Source: Marivivens sp.
Lineage (GTDB): Bacteria > Pseudomonadota > Alphaproteobacteria > Rhodobacterales > Rhodobacteraceae
Assembly: GCA_024642115.1 (NCBI GenBank)
Contig: JAHEBU010000007.1
Coordinates: 124,001 to 188,000, forward strand
Direction of reading: 5' to 3'
DNA: 64,000 bases
This document shows positions 18,988 through 29,683 of this stretch, in pieces. A model generated the notes under the pieces. It was not told the origin of the DNA. It was given only the letters and a program-made list of their open reading frames with translations, and did no database searches. The position numbers and the translations under genes were made by a program. Position 1 is the stretch's first letter; every line of letters begins with the position of its first letter.

Positions 18988-19750
18988 CAGCTCATCCAAT
19001 TCCCGCCGTCGACGTTGTAGGTTTGGGCAACGATATAATCGGCCTCGGATGTGGCGAGAAAGATCGCCATGCCGGTCAGGTCGGCCGCCGTGCCCATGCG
19101 GCCAAAGGGGACAGTGGCGCCGACTTGTCGCTTCTTTTCGCCGGGCGCAAGCCCTTCGAGCCGGGCGAAATGGGCATCGACCCCGTCCCAATGGTCGCCA
19201 TCGACCACACCGGGGGCGATGGCGTTCACATTGATCCCATGGCGGATCAGGTTCAGGCCCGCCGACTGGGTGAGGCTGATGACGGCGGCCTTGGTCGCGC
19301 AATAGACACCGACCAAAGCCTCGCCCCGGCGACCGGCCTGGCTGGCCATGTTGATGATCTTGCCGCCCTTGCCCCGCGCAATCATGGATCGCGCGACCGC
19401 CTGCATCATGAACAGTGTGCCCCCGACATTGACGGCAAACAGTTTGTCGTAAGAGGCGCGGGTGATGTCCACGATCTCGTCCGCCTCGAACAGGGCGGCG
19501 TTGTTGATCAGGATGTCGATACCGCCCAGAGCAGCCTCGGCCCCCAACACGCAAGCGTCGATACTGCGCTGGTCGGTGACGTCAAGCGGAAGAGCCGTGG
19601 CGCCAATCGTGCTGGCGGCCGCTTCGGCGGTCGGAAGATTGATGTCGGCAATCGCGACCTTGGCGCCTTCGGCGATATAGGCCTTGGCAAATTCCAGCCC
19701 GATCCCCCGAGCCGCCCCGGTGATGAGTGCCGACTTTCCGGACAGGCGCA

Positions 19751-19751
<1 letters not shown>
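18987..19751 (-). CDS. smoS: Sorbitol dehydrogenase (L-iditol 2-dehydrogenase), SDR family
   Basis: Short-chain dehydrogenase converting sorbitol to fructose. Cofactor motif TGAARGIG at residues 11-18, catalytic Ser in NMASQAGRRGEALVG and YxxxK as YCATK. I recall near-identical stretches in R. sphaeroides SmoS, for example HGINVNAIAPGVVDG. 254 residues, full length. Overlaps smoK and mtlK by 1 bp on each side, so the three are translationally coupled. Confidence 0.95.
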
Positions 19752-20755
<1,004 letters not shown>

Positions 20756-20766
20756 GTTCGTCTTCC

Positions 20767-21597
20767 TTATTTCACAGCGCCAAAGGTCAGGCCGCGGACA
20801 AGTTGTTTCTGGCTGAACCAGCCCATGATGAGGATTGGCGCGATGGCCATGGTGCTGGCAGCACTCAGTTTGGCGTAAAACAATCCTTCGGGGCTGGAAT
20901 AGCTGGCGATAAAGGCAGTGAGTGGTCCGGCGTTGGCCGCCGTCAGGTTCAGCGTCCAGAACGATTCATTCCACGCAAGGATGACGTTGAGCAGGATGGT
21001 CGAGGCGATGCCGGGAATAGCCATCGGCGTCAGCACATACAGGATTTCTTCCTTTAAGGACGCCCCGTCCATCCGAGCCGCCTCGAGGATCTCGCCGGGG
21101 ATTTCCTTGAAATAGGTGTAAAGCATCCAGATGATGATCGGCAGGTTGATCAGCATCAGCACGACGACCAGGCCGATCTTTGTATCCAGCCAGCCCAGTT
21201 TGATGAAAATCAGGTACATTGGGTAAAGGACACCGACAGCGGGCAACATCTTGGTCGACAGCATCCACATCAGGATGTCCTTGGTCCGGGCGCTGGGCAC
21301 AAATGCCATCGACCAGGCAGCAGGAACCGCCACGATGATCCCGAGGATTGTGGACCCACCGGCGATGACCACCGAATTCCACAGATAGTGCATGTAGTTC
21401 GACCGTTCCTGCACCACCACGTAGTTTTCCAGCGTCCAGTTGAAGAACAGGAACTTGGGCGGATAGGCGATGGCGTCGGCTTCGGTCTTGAAGCTGGTGA
21501 GGATCGTCCAGAGGATCGGAAAGAAGATGATCAGGCCGATCGCCCAGGCGAAGATTGTGAACATTGCCTTGCGGCGGGGTGTGACGGAACGGGCCAT
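20767..21597 (-). CDS. smoG: Polyol ABC transporter permease, MalG type
   Basis: A 276-residue inner-membrane permease with six predicted helices. The EAA loop that contacts the ATPase reads [18 protein letters not shown]. It is the second permease of the operon, 9 bp after smoF and 11 bp before smoK. Substrate specificity is inferred from the operon's sorbitol and mannitol dehydrogenases. Confidence 0.93.
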   Translation of the reverse strand: MARSVTPRRKAMFTIFAWAIGLIIFFPILWTILTSFKTEADAIAYPPKFLFFNWTLENYVVVQERSNYMHYLWNSVVIAGGSTILGIIVAVPAAWSMAFVPSARTKDILMWMLSTKMLPAVGVLYPMYLIFIKLGWLDTKIGLVVVLMLINLPIIIWMLYTYFKEIPGEILEAARMDGASLKEEILYVLTPMAIPGIASTILLNVILAWNESFWTLNLTAANAGPLTAFIASYSSPEGLFYAKLSAASTMAIAPILIMGWFSQKQLVRGLTFGAVK

Positions 21598-21606
21598 TGT
21601 GTTTCC

Positions 21607-22473
21607 TCACGCGTCCAGGTTCTTGCCGACGATGCGCATCAGGAAGATGGCAACGATATTGGCAAGAATGATTGCATAGACACCGCCAGCCGACCCCAGA
21701 CCCACGTTCTGGCTTTCCAGCACACGCTGGAAGATGAGGTAGGTCAGCGTCTTGGACCCGAAAGCCCCGGCGGTGGTCACGTAGATTTCTGCGAAAACGG
21801 ACAGAAGAAAGATCGTCTGGATCAGGATGACCACGGTGATCGCCCGGCTCAGGTGCGGGACGATGATGAACCAGAACCGCTTGAGCGGGGGAGCGCCATC
21901 CATTTCGGCGGCTTCCAGCTGTTCGCTGTCAAGGCTCTGGATCGCGGTCAGAAGGATCAGGGTGGCAAAAGGCAGCCATTGCCAGCTGACGATCAGGATG
22001 ATGGTAAAGAATGGCATCTGACTGAGAAACTCGATCGGCGCCGCGCCGAAAAACTTGAACACCTGTGCGAACAGGCCATTGACCGAGTCCAGGAACATGT
22101 TCTTCCACACCAGGCCTGACACGGTGGGCATGACAAAGAACGGCGCGATGACGAGGATACGCACGATCCCCTGACCCCACATCGGCTGGTCCAGCAGCAG
22201 GGCCAGAAGCACGCCAAGGGTAACGGTTATGATCAGAACGCCCACGACGATGAATAGTGTGGCCGATACAGCAGGCCAGAACGACGACGAGGTGACAAAG
22301 CGGACGTAGTTGTCGAAACCGGCAAACCCCAGGTCCCCTCCGCGCAGCGGCAGGTAGTTTCGGAACGAGAACCACAGGGTCATTACCAGCGGAACAAGCA
22401 TCCACCCCAAAAGCAGGATGACGGCGGGGGCCATCATGATGCGGGCAGCGGTGCGCGAAGCTTTGGTGGCCAT
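21607..22473 (-). CDS. smoF: Polyol ABC transporter permease, MalF type
   Basis: A 288-residue permease with an amino-terminal helix (MMAPAVILLLGWMLVPLVM) and an EAA loop EAAEMDGAPPLKRFWFII. It pairs with SmoG to form the translocation pore. It is separated from smoE by about 110 bp that hold a strong hairpin, probably to set the ratio of binding protein to permease. Confidence 0.93.
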   Translation of the reverse strand: MATKASRTAARIMMAPAVILLLGWMLVPLVMTLWFSFRNYLPLRGGDLGFAGFDNYVRFVTSSSFWPAVSATLFIVVGVLIITVTLGVLLALLLDQPMWGQGIVRILVIAPFFVMPTVSGLVWKNMFLDSVNGLFAQVFKFFGAAPIEFLSQMPFFTIILIVSWQWLPFATLILLTAIQSLDSEQLEAAEMDGAPPLKRFWFIIVPHLSRAITVVILIQTIFLLSVFAEIYVTTAGAFGSKTLTYLIFQRVLESQNVGLGSAGGVYAIILANIVAIFLMRIVGKNLDA

Positions 22474-22546
22474 CGGACAATCCTCCCTCGACGGCGCGGG
22501 ATGCGCCCTGTCTGCGGGTTCAGGTTTTCATGAAGTCGGGCTGTGA

Positions 22547-22575
22547 GCCAGAGGGCGGCAAGGCCGCCCTCTGGC
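22547..22575 (-). promoter_or_regulatory. Intercistronic hairpin between smoE and smoF
   Basis: A perfect 13-bp inverted repeat (GCCAGAGGGCGGC and its complement) with a 3-nt loop, starting about 12 bp after the smoE stop. No run of U follows, so it is not a standard terminator. By analogy with malE-malF, such hairpins protect the binding-protein mRNA from 3' exonucleases or cause partial termination. Confidence 0.75.
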
Positions 22576-22586
22576 AATCGTGAGGC

Positions 22587-23888
22587 TTAGTTGTACCCGG
22601 CAGCCTGCATCGCGTCGGTCGCGATGGCTTGTGCCTTGGCCAGAGCCTCTTCGACGGTCTGCTGACCGGCATAGGCGTTCGAGAACTCCTGGCTCACATC
22701 CGTGGCGATACCCGCAAATTCCGGGATGGCCGCGAACTGGATGCCGACATAGGGAACCGGGTCCACAGTGGGGTGGAGCGGATCAGCCGACAGGATCGAG
22801 TCGAGCGTCATCTTGGAGAACGGCACCGCCTGGTAGTCGGGGTTCGCATAAAGCGAAGTCCGCGCACCCGGGGGGACGTTGGCCCAGCCTTCTTTGGCCG
22901 CAACCATGTCGATGTAGCCCTTGCCGGTCGCCCATTCGATGAACTGCTTGGCTTCGGCTTCTTTCTGGGTGCCAGCCGGAATGGCCAGAGCCCAAGCCCA
23001 AAGCCAGTTGGACCGCTTGCCAAGGCCGTTATCGGGGGCCAGAGCAAAGCCGACGCTGTCGGCTACGGTCGAGTCGGCACCAGTCACGAACGATGCCGCC
23101 ACGGTGGCGTCGATCCACATGCCGCACTTGCCTTGCTGGAACAGCGACAGGTTTTCGTTGAAGCCGTTGGTGGCGTATCCGGTCGGCCCGGACTCGTCCA
23201 TCATGCCCTTGAAGAAGTTGACAGTGTCGGCCCACTGTTGGGTGTCGAACTGGGGTTTCCAGTTTTCGTCGAACCAGCGTGCGCCGAACGAGTTGGACAT
23301 CGCGGTGATAAAGGCACCGCCCTCACCCCAACCGGCCTTGCCACGCAGGCAGATACCGTTGATGTCGTTGGCACGGTCGGTCATCTTGGCCGCAGCTTCA
23401 CGGATGAAGGTCCAGGTAGGCGCTTCGGGCATGGTCAGCCCGGCCTTTTCCATCAGGTCGGTACGGTACATCACCATCGACGATTCGCCATAGAACGGCG
23501 CGGCGTACAGCGTGCCGTCATAGGACAGACCACCGGCCATTGCAGGCAGAAGGTCGCCGACGTCATAGTCAGCGGACAGGTCGTTGAGCGGAACTAGCCA
23601 GCCGTTCTTGCCCCAGATCGGGGTTTCGTACATGCCGATGGTCATGATGTCGAACTGGCCACCCTTGGTGGTGATGTCCGTGGTCACGCGCTGGCGCAAA
23701 ACGTTTTCTTCCAGCGTGACCCAGTTCACGTCGATCCCGGTCTCGGCGGTAAACTGGTCGGTGTAACCCTGCATCCGGATCATGTCGCCATTGTTGACCG
23801 TGGCGATGGTGATCGAGTCGGCTGCGACGAACGTCGCGACCGAGCACAGCGCAGTAGCGCCCAGAAGGGCGCGGAAATGAAGTGTCAT
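22587..23888 (-). CDS. smoE: Polyol ABC transporter substrate-binding protein
   Basis: Periplasmic binding protein of the sorbitol/mannitol importer, 433 residues, extracellular solute-binding family 1. The signal peptide runs to about residue 23 (cleavage at VAA-D). The mature chain begins SITIATVNNGDM and has the typical domain-crossing sequence. The chosen start has GGGAGGAC just upstream; an ATG 21 bp further out is less likely. It is the first transporter gene and probably the most highly expressed, given the downstream hairpin. Confidence 0.94.
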   Translation of the reverse strand: MTLHFRALLGATALCSVATFVAADSITIATVNNGDMIRMQGYTDQFTAETGIDVNWVTLEENVLRQRVTTDITTKGGQFDIMTIGMYETPIWGKNGWLVPLNDLSADYDVGDLLPAMAGGLSYDGTLYAAPFYGESSMVMYRTDLMEKAGLTMPEAPTWTFIREAAAKMTDRANDINGICLRGKAGWGEGGAFITAMSNSFGARWFDENWKPQFDTQQWADTVNFFKGMMDESGPTGYATNGFNENLSLFQQGKCGMWIDATVAASFVTGADSTVADSVGFALAPDNGLGKRSNWLWAWALAIPAGTQKEAEAKQFIEWATGKGYIDMVAAKEGWANVPPGARTSLYANPDYQAVPFSKMTLDSILSADPLHPTVDPVPYVGIQFAAIPEFAGIATDVSQEFSNAYAGQQTVEEALAKAQAIATDAMQAAGYN

Positions 23889-23908
23889 GTAGTCCTCCCT
23901 CATGCCCA

Positions 23909-23937
23909 TTTGGGCATTTGCTTAGCAAGTGGGCAAA
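23909..23937. promoter_or_regulatory. Candidate SorC-type operator in front of smoE
   Basis: A 29-bp near-palindrome with a 1-bp centre. The left arm is TTTGGGCATTTGCT and the right arm reads TTTGCCCACTTGCT on the other strand, matching at 11 of 14 positions. It begins at the end of the -10 box of the smoE promoter and covers the probable transcription start. The SorC-family regulator encoded just upstream is the obvious binding partner; this is inferred. Confidence 0.6.
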
Positions 23938-23965
23938 TACTCGTTAAGGACGTGATTCGAGTCAA
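23937..23965 (-). promoter_or_regulatory. Promoter of smoE, sigma-70 type
   Basis: On the minus strand, -35 TTGACT, a 17-bp spacer and -10 GAGTAT, with the start expected about 40 bp before the smoE ATG. Sequence match only. Confidence 0.55.
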
Positions 23966-24072
23966 GAGGGGTTCCACGCCGCGCCGCGGCGACCATCCAA
24001 CGATCTGATTTGATTGATTTTTGGGCAGTCTGAGTTTCAAGGTCGCCGCGATCGACCCGATTCGGTCCGCGC

Positions 24073-25035
24073 TCAGCGCTCGGCCATCAGCCGTTCGGCC
24101 GTCAGTTCATTGGTGATCAGGCCGTTGACGAGGTGCCCGACCAAGGCAGCCTTGATCGCCTTGATCTTGGATTCCCCCACGGCCACCGCGACCACCGGAC
24201 GGTCCGCCGCGCGGGGGAGCGGAGCCGATGCCACCCTGCGGTTATGGGCACAGTCGATGATGCGCCCTTGGTCGTCGAAGACCCAGCTTGTGATCTCGCC
24301 GCGCGCTCCGGCCTGCCGCAACTCGGCCATCTCGGCGGGGGACAGGAAGCCGTCGATCAAGACGGGGGCGGTCATGTCCAGCTGGCCCACCCCGACCATG
24401 GTCAGGTCCGCCTCGGCGCACAGCGCCATGGAATTGCGAACGGGTTCTTGCGCATGCAGGGCGCGCAGTTCTTCGGCGTCGCGGGCCAGCACGGGCAGGG
24501 GGGCCGGATAGTGCCGCGCCCCGACCCGGTCTGCCATCGGAATGACCGCATTATAAGGGGTGGCGGACCCATCGGACATCACGTTGCCCAAAAGCGAGAC
24601 GATCTTGTGCTGCGGGCATTCCATTCGGCTGAGCTGTTCGACAGCGGCCCGCAGGGCGCGACCGGTTCCCATCGCGATGATCTTGGGCTCGGTCGACCGC
24701 AGGGTCTTTTCCAGTAGGGCCGCCGCCGCGATGGCCACACCTGTCAGCAGTTCCGGCGCGCCGGGGTCCGACGGGACCACCTCGCACACGCTTAGCGGAA
24801 ACCTGTCAGTCAGCGCCCCGGCAAGGTCCATGCAGCGGCCGATGGGATGATCCAGCCGGACCTTGACCAGCCGTTCCGACACCGCCATCGCCACCAGCCG
24901 TTGCGCGGTCTGCCGGGACACGCCCAGTTTGCGGGCGATTTCGTCCTGAGTGTTGCCCGCAACATAATAGAGCCAGCCCGCACGGGCGGCATCATCGAGC
25001 CTTGTGGTTTCCGGTGTGAAACGTCCGACGGTCAC
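24073..25035 (-). CDS. smoC: SorC/DeoR-family sugar-binding transcriptional regulator
   Basis: A 320-residue regulator with an amino-terminal helix-turn-helix (TQDEIARKLGVSRQTAQRL, about residues 29-47) and a carboxy-terminal sugar-phosphate-isomerase-like effector domain (IAMGTGRALRAAVEQL, then GVGQLDM). It begins with GTG, and this GTGA overlaps the stop of the upstream HAD gene by 4 bp. It probably senses a phosphorylated or free polyol and controls the smo operon through the palindrome at 23909-23937. The symbol follows the R. sphaeroides naming by position and family. Confidence 0.87.
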   Translation of the reverse strand: MTVGRFTPETTRLDDAARAGWLYYVAGNTQDEIARKLGVSRQTAQRLVAMAVSERLVKVRLDHPIGRCMDLAGALTDRFPLSVCEVVPSDPGAPELLTGVAIAAAALLEKTLRSTEPKIIAMGTGRALRAAVEQLSRMECPQHKIVSLLGNVMSDGSATPYNAVIPMADRVGARHYPAPLPVLARDAEELRALHAQEPVRNSMALCAEADLTMVGVGQLDMTAPVLIDGFLSPAEMAELRQAGARGEITSWVFDDQGRIIDCAHNRRVASAPLPRAADRPVVAVAVGESKIKAIKAALVGHLVNGLITNELTAERLMAER

Positions 25036-25700
25036 GGGGTCCTCGAAGTTGACTGGGCCAAGACCTGAGGGAAATCGGCCCAGTTGTCAAAGGTTCGAAC
25101 CGGGCTGTCCGACAGGTAAGGCCGGCCGCGCAGGTGTGATCCGCCCGTATAAACCACCACGTCCATGCCTGCGGCCCGGGCTGCGGCAATGCCGGGACCG
25201 CTGTCCTCGATCACCAGCGTCCGGGCCGGATCGGCCCCCATCCGATCGGCCGAGAACAGGAACAGGTCGGGGGCCGGTTTGCCCTTGGCCACCTGGCTGG
25301 CCGTAAAAACCCGGTCGCCGAAATGCTCTGCCAGCCCGCTGATCGCCAGTGACCGCGCCACGCGCGGCGGGCTGGAGGACGTGGCCACACAACTGGGCAC
25401 ACTTAGCGTCGCCAGCAGGTTGGCAATTCCAGGTGTCGGGCGAAGCTCTGTTTCAAACAGGCTCAGCAGACGTGAGCGGTAGCGCTGTTCGAAATCGCCG
25501 GGCAGGGTCAGGGCGAAACTTTCGCTGATCGTCCGGGCCACGGTGGGAAAGCTGCGGCCCAGAAAATGCTTGCGCACATAGTCCCGGTCGATGGTTGCCC
25601 CGATTGCCGCCAGTTCCGAGATCAGGACATCCGCACTCAGCACCTCGCTGTCGATCAACACTCCGTCGCAGTCAAAGATGATGAGGTCGGGCAGGGTCAT
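25032..25700 (-). CDS. HAD-family phosphatase/phosphoglucomutase-like
   Basis: A 222-residue haloacid dehalogenase-like hydrolase with an alpha-helical cap. Motif I is FDCDGVLIDSE near residue 9, motif II CVATSSSP, and motif III/IV around VIEDSGPGIAAARAAGM. Members of this subgroup are sugar-phosphate phosphatases or beta-phosphoglucomutases. Position at the head of the polyol operon suggests a sugar or polyol phosphate substrate, by inference. Its stop overlaps the GTG start of the regulator. Confidence 0.85.
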   Translation of the reverse strand: MTLPDLIIFDCDGVLIDSEVLSADVLISELAAIGATIDRDYVRKHFLGRSFPTVARTISESFALTLPGDFEQRYRSRLLSLFETELRPTPGIANLLATLSVPSCVATSSSPPRVARSLAISGLAEHFGDRVFTASQVAKGKPAPDLFLFSADRMGADPARTLVIEDSGPGIAAARAAGMDVVVYTGGSHLRGRPYLSDSPVRTFDNWADFPQVLAQSTSRTP

Positions 25701-25810
25701 TCAGGGGGCCGATCAGAGGTTTGGGGCTGACACAGGACCCTTGCTACGCAACCCGCCGCTTCCTGGCAATCATCGCTGAGACAGCAGGGCCAGGGACCTG
25801 ACCGACACCG

Positions 25811-25838
25811 TTGACTTTATTATGTGTATACATAATAG
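25811..25838 (+). promoter_or_regulatory. Promoter of hutI with overlapping palindromic operator
   Basis: -35 TTGACT (25811-25816), 16-bp spacer and -10 TAATAG. The spacer and most of the -10 are covered by an 18-bp palindrome, ATTATGTGTATACATAAT at 25819-25836, perfect apart from one mismatched pair. A TGTATACA core of this kind is typical of GntR/HutC-family repressors. A repressor bound here would block RNA polymerase directly. Confidence 0.65.
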
Positions 25839-25867
25839 TGAAATCGTCTCCAAGCCGAGGAAGCCAG

Positions 25868-27067
25868 ATGTCGTCTGCTGTCGTGATTACCGATGTGGCG
25901 GTGGCGACCATGATGCCGGGGGCGGTCCCATATGGTCTGATCAGCGACGCGGCGATCGTGATCGACGGCGACCGGATCGTCTGGGTCGGCCCTGCAACGG
26001 ACTGTCCCGCGATGCAGGGGGCAGTGCGGCAGGGGTTTGATGGTCGGCTTGTCACTCCGGCGCTGATCGACTGTCACACCCATATCGTCCACGGCGGCGA
26101 CCGTGCGCGCGAATTCGAACTGCGCCTGAACGGGGCCACCTATGAAGAGGTGGCGCGGGCCGGGGGTGGGATCGTATCGACCGTTGCGGCGACGCGGGCG
26201 GCCAGCGAGGCGATGCTGCTGCATCAGGCGCTGGACCGGGTGGACCGCCTGATTGCCGAAGGCGTGTCCACCATCGAGATTAAGTCGGGCTATGGGCTGG
26301 ACACAGATACCGAGTTGAAAATGCTGCGTGTTGCCCGCGAGGTCGGTCGCCAGCGCGCTGCTACGATCGTCACATCCTTTCTGGCCGCCCACGCCGTGCC
26401 GTCCGGGATGGATGCGGACGACTACATCGACAACGTGTGCCTGCCGACACTGGTCCGCGCCCAGGCGGAAGGGCTGGTCGATGCGGTCGACGGGTTCTGC
26501 GAAGGGATCGCTTTTTCCCCCGCCCAGATCGAACGGGTCTTTGCCAAGGCGGCGGCCTTGGGCCTGCCGGTCAAACTACACGCCGAACAATTGTCTTGGC
26601 TGGGGGGCGCGGCGCTGGCCGCGCGTCACGCCGCCCTGTCCGCCGATCATCTGGAATATGCCACCGCTGATGACGCCGCCTTGATGGCCCAGGCGGGGAC
26701 CGTGGCCGTCATCCTGCCCGGCGCGTTCTACACCTTGCGCGAAACGCAGGCCCCGCCGATCGCGGCCTTTCGGGCGGCGGGGGTGCCGATGGCGGTAGCC
26801 ACCGACTGGAACCCCGGGTCGTCCCCCATGGGGTCGATCCTGCTGGCGATGAACATGGCCTGCACCTTGTTTCGGCTGACCCCAGAGGAGGCGTTGGCCG
26901 GCACCACCCGCCACGCCGCCCGTGCCCTTGGTCTGTCTGATCGCGGGGTCATCGCCCCCGGATTGCGCGCGGACCTCGCCATCTGGGACGTGGCCCAGCC
27001 TGCCGAACTGTCCTACCGGATCGGGGTCAACCCGCTGCACCGGCGCATCTATGGCGGTGCACTGTGA
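25868..27067 (+). CDS. hutI: Imidazolonepropionase
   Basis: Third enzyme of histidine degradation, hydrolysing 4-imidazolone-5-propionate to formiminoglutamate. A 399-residue amidohydrolase with the metal site [10 protein letters not shown] near residue 70, [10 protein letters not shown], and [10 protein letters not shown] carrying the catalytic Asp region. The start MSSAVV is about 32 bp after the -10 box; upstream in-frame starts would lie inside the promoter. hutU follows 28 bp later. Confidence 0.96.
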   Translation: MSSAVVITDVAVATMMPGAVPYGLISDAAIVIDGDRIVWVGPATDCPAMQGAVRQGFDGRLVTPALIDCHTHIVHGGDRAREFELRLNGATYEEVARAGGGIVSTVAATRAASEAMLLHQALDRVDRLIAEGVSTIEIKSGYGLDTDTELKMLRVAREVGRQRAATIVTSFLAAHAVPSGMDADDYIDNVCLPTLVRAQAEGLVDAVDGFCEGIAFSPAQIERVFAKAAALGLPVKLHAEQLSWLGGAALAARHAALSADHLEYATADDAALMAQAGTVAVILPGAFYTLRETQAPPIAAFRAAGVPMAVATDWNPGSSPMGSILLAMNMACTLFRLTPEEALAGTTRHAARALGLSDRGVIAPGLRADLAIWDVAQPAELSYRIGVNPLHRRIYGGAL

Positions 27068-27095
27068 CCCGCCCGATTTCCCAAAGGAGTCCTTT

Positions 27096-28781
27096 ATGAC
27101 TGACCCCCGCAAGAACACCCGCGACATTTATCCGGCCACCGGCACCGCCCTCACCTGCAAAAGCTGGCAGACCGAGGCGGCGCTGCGGATGCTGATGAAC
27201 AACCTGCATCCCGACGTGGCCGAAAACCCGCATGAACTGGTCGTCTACGGGGGCATCGGGCGCGCGGCCCGGACGTGGAAGGATTTCGACCTGATCGTCG
27301 ACAGCCTGCGATCGCTGGGCAATGACGAAACGCTTCTGGTTCAATCGGGAAAACCCGTGGCCATCGTGCGCACCCATGCCGATGCGCCGCGCGTGCTGAT
27401 CGCCAATTCCAACCTCGTACCGCACTGGGCAACCTGGGACCATTTCAACGAATTGGATCGCAAGGGGCTGATGATGTATGGCCAGATGACCGCCGGGTCC
27501 TGGATTTATATCGGAACCCAGGGGATCGTGCAGGGGACCTATGAAACCTTTGCCGAGGCCGGTCGGCAACACTATGGCGGATCGCTGACGGGCAGGTGGG
27601 TCCTGACCGCCGGACTGGGCGGTATGGGCGGGGCGCAACCGCTGGCCGCAGTCATGGCCGGGGCCAGCTGTCTTGCAGTCGAATGTGACGAGACCCGAAT
27701 CGATTTTCGTATTCGTACCAGATACCTGGATGCCAAAGCTCAGACTTTGGATGAAGCCCTGACAATGATCGCAGACTGGACGGCCAAAGGCGAGGCAAAG
27801 TCGGTCGGCCTGCTGGGCAATGCCGCCGATGTGTTTCCCGAACTAGTTGCCCGGATGCAGGCGGGTGGCCCGCGCCCCGATATCGTCACCGACCAGACCA
27901 GCGCCCACGACCCGCTCAACGGGTATCTGCCACAGGGATGGTCCGTGGCCGAGGCCAAGCTGCGTCGCGAAACCGACCCCAAGGCGGTCGAGGCCGCAGC
28001 GCGCGCCAGCATGAAAACCCATGTGGCCGCGATGGTCGATTTTTGGAACGCAGGGGTGCCCACGCTCGATTACGGGAACAACATTCGGCAGGTGGCGCAG
28101 GACGAGGGGTTGGAGAACGCCTTTGCCTTTCCCGGGTTCGTACCCGCCTATATCCGGCCGCTGTTCTGTCAGGGGATCGGTCCGTTCCGCTGGGTGGCGC
28201 TGTCGGGCGACCCCGAGGACATTCACAAGACCGACGCGGCAATGAAGAAACTGTTTCCCGACAACGCGCACCTGCATCGCTGGCTGGACATGGCGCAGGA
28301 CCGGATCGCGTTTCAGGGGTTGCCCGCCCGGATCTGCTGGATCGGGCTGGGCGACCGGCACCGGGCGGGGCTGATGTTCAACGACATGGTCGCCTCGGGC
28401 GAACTCAAGGCGCCTGTCGTTATCGGGCGTGACCACCTCGATTCAGGCTCAGTCGCCAGCCCTAACCGCGAGACAGAGGCGATGCGCGACGGATCGGACG
28501 CGGTTAGCGACTGGCCGCTCTTGAACGCGCTGGTCAACACGGCAAGCGGAGCGACCTGGGTTTCGATCCACCACGGCGGCGGGGTGGGCATGGGGTTCAG
28601 CCAGCACGCGGGCGTGGTCATCGTCGCCGACGGCACGCCAGAGGCGGCCAGGCGGATCGAACGTGTACTTTGGAACGATCCGGCCAGTGGCGTCATGCGT
28701 CATGCCGATGCGGGGTACGAGACGGCCTTGGAATGCGCCCGTGCCAACGACCTGCGTCTGCCGGGCATCCTGGGTCGGTAG
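27096..28781 (+). CDS. hutU: Urocanate hydratase
   Basis: Second enzyme of histidine degradation; adds water to urocanate using tightly bound NAD as electrophile. 561 residues, normal size. The NAD loop is [12 protein letters not shown] and the conserved Cys lies in [12 protein letters not shown], near residue 410. A strong ribosome site (AAAGGAG) precedes ATG. It shares a transcript with hutI. Histidine ammonia-lyase and the later steps are not in the window. Confidence 0.97.
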   Translation: MTDPRKNTRDIYPATGTALTCKSWQTEAALRMLMNNLHPDVAENPHELVVYGGIGRAARTWKDFDLIVDSLRSLGNDETLLVQSGKPVAIVRTHADAPRVLIANSNLVPHWATWDHFNELDRKGLMMYGQMTAGSWIYIGTQGIVQGTYETFAEAGRQHYGGSLTGRWVLTAGLGGMGGAQPLAAVMAGASCLAVECDETRIDFRIRTRYLDAKAQTLDEALTMIADWTAKGEAKSVGLLGNAADVFPELVARMQAGGPRPDIVTDQTSAHDPLNGYLPQGWSVAEAKLRRETDPKAVEAAARASMKTHVAAMVDFWNAGVPTLDYGNNIRQVAQDEGLENAFAFPGFVPAYIRPLFCQGIGPFRWVALSGDPEDIHKTDAAMKKLFPDNAHLHRWLDMAQDRIAFQGLPARICWIGLGDRHRAGLMFNDMVASGELKAPVVIGRDHLDSGSVASPNRETEAMRDGSDAVSDWPLLNALVNTASGATWVSIHHGGGVGMGFSQHAGVVIVADGTPEAARRIERVLWNDPASGVMRHADAGYETALECARANDLRLPGILGR

Positions 28782-28802
28782 ATCATCGAAACATAGGGAG
28801 AA

Positions 28803-28876
28803 TGGAGGCGAGTATCGGAATCGAACCGATCTACACGGATTTGCAATCCGCTGCGTAACCTCTCCGCCAACTCGCC
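28803..28876 (-). tRNA. tRNA-Cys (anticodon GCA)
   Basis: Cloverleaf read on the minus strand: acceptor stem GGCGAGT pairing with ACTCGCC, anticodon GCA in GGATTGCAAATCC, T-arm containing GGTTCGATTCC, discriminator T and an encoded CCA end. It lies between hutU and dps on the opposite strand to both. Confidence 0.93.
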
Positions 28877-29022
28877 TCGGCGCGTCAGTGACTAGGGGGT
28901 CCCGAAGGGGGCGTCAAGACATCTTGGCGGGAACCTTGCGGGGTTGTCTGTGTTGACCGACGACCGTGGACGGTGTGGCCCCGTGGCTGTCCGTCCCACA
29001 TTCATCATCGAAAGGACATCCC

Positions 29023-29505
29023 ATGCCCGAGAATTTTGCCGGCGGCCTCAAGCAGGACACCCGTCAGAAAATGACCGACCTTCTCAACGAAAACGTGGCC
29101 AACACCATCGCATTGACCCTCGCGGTCAAGCAGGCCCACTGGAACCTCAAGGGTCCCGGCTTCATCGGTGTCCACGAACTGCTGGACCAGGTCGCGGCCC
29201 GCCTGCGCGATGCCAGCGACCTTTTGGCAGAACGTGCCGTTATCCTGGGCGGCGTGGCCCGCGGATCGGTTGATGACGTCTCCAAGAAGGCAGAGATCAA
29301 GACCTATCCCGACTCGCTGGTCGCGATCGAGGACCACATCGGCGCGCTCAAGGAACGGTTCCTGACCGTGGGCGAGACGCTGCGCAAGTCGATCGACACC
29401 GCAGGCGATGCGGGGGACGAAGATACCGCCGACGTGCTGACCGAGGTCAGCCGGGCGGTCGACAAGGACGCATGGTTCATCGGCGCCAACGCCGTCGCGG
29501 CCTGA
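29023..29505 (+). CDS. dps: Dps-family DNA-binding ferritin-like protein
   Basis: A 160-residue Dps/ferritin-like protein that stores iron at the expense of peroxide and protects DNA. The intersubunit ferroxidase signature is visible as KQAHWNLKGPGFIGVHELLDQ (shown in part: AHWN, GPGFIGVH). No Lys-rich amino-terminal tail is evident, so DNA binding may be weak. The ribosome site is GAAAGGAC. A strong hairpin follows. Confidence 0.94.
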   Translation: MPENFAGGLKQDTRQKMTDLLNENVANTIALTLAVKQAHWNLKGPGFIGVHELLDQVAARLRDASDLLAERAVILGGVARGSVDDVSKKAEIKTYPDSLVAIEDHIGALKERFLTVGETLRKSIDTAGDAGDEDTADVLTEVSRAVDKDAWFIGANAVAA

Positions 29506-29531
29506 TTTTCGGCAGGCACGATCTGACCCCC

Positions 29532-29561
29532 GGGGTGGGCGACAGGCATGTCGTCCGCCCC
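29532..29561 (+). terminator. Hairpin downstream of dps, possible terminator
   Basis: A 13-bp stem (GGGGTGGGCGACA with TGTCGTCCGCCCC, two G-U pairs) and a 4-nt loop, 26 bp after the dps stop. There is no U-run, so termination would be weak or the hairpin may stabilise the transcript. Confidence 0.5.
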
Positions 29562-29683
29562 TGTGCAGTGCCACACAGGCACTGACAGCAAATGTGACAG
29601 GTCACAGATGGTATGGGCCGTTGCCGAGGTGTCCATCTTGTGGCATGACCAAGCCTAGGATTCTGAACGAAAGAGTTTAGCCC

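Noticed and set aside
17521-19554. Extension of the mtlK frame upstream through smoS
   Set aside because: smoS is well supported in another frame; the mtlK start at 18987 overlaps the smoS stop by 1 bp and the upstream translation is low complexity.
22547-22575. Rho-independent terminator of smoE
   Set aside because: The stem is strong but no U-run follows, and transport genes continue downstream; listed as an intercistronic hairpin.
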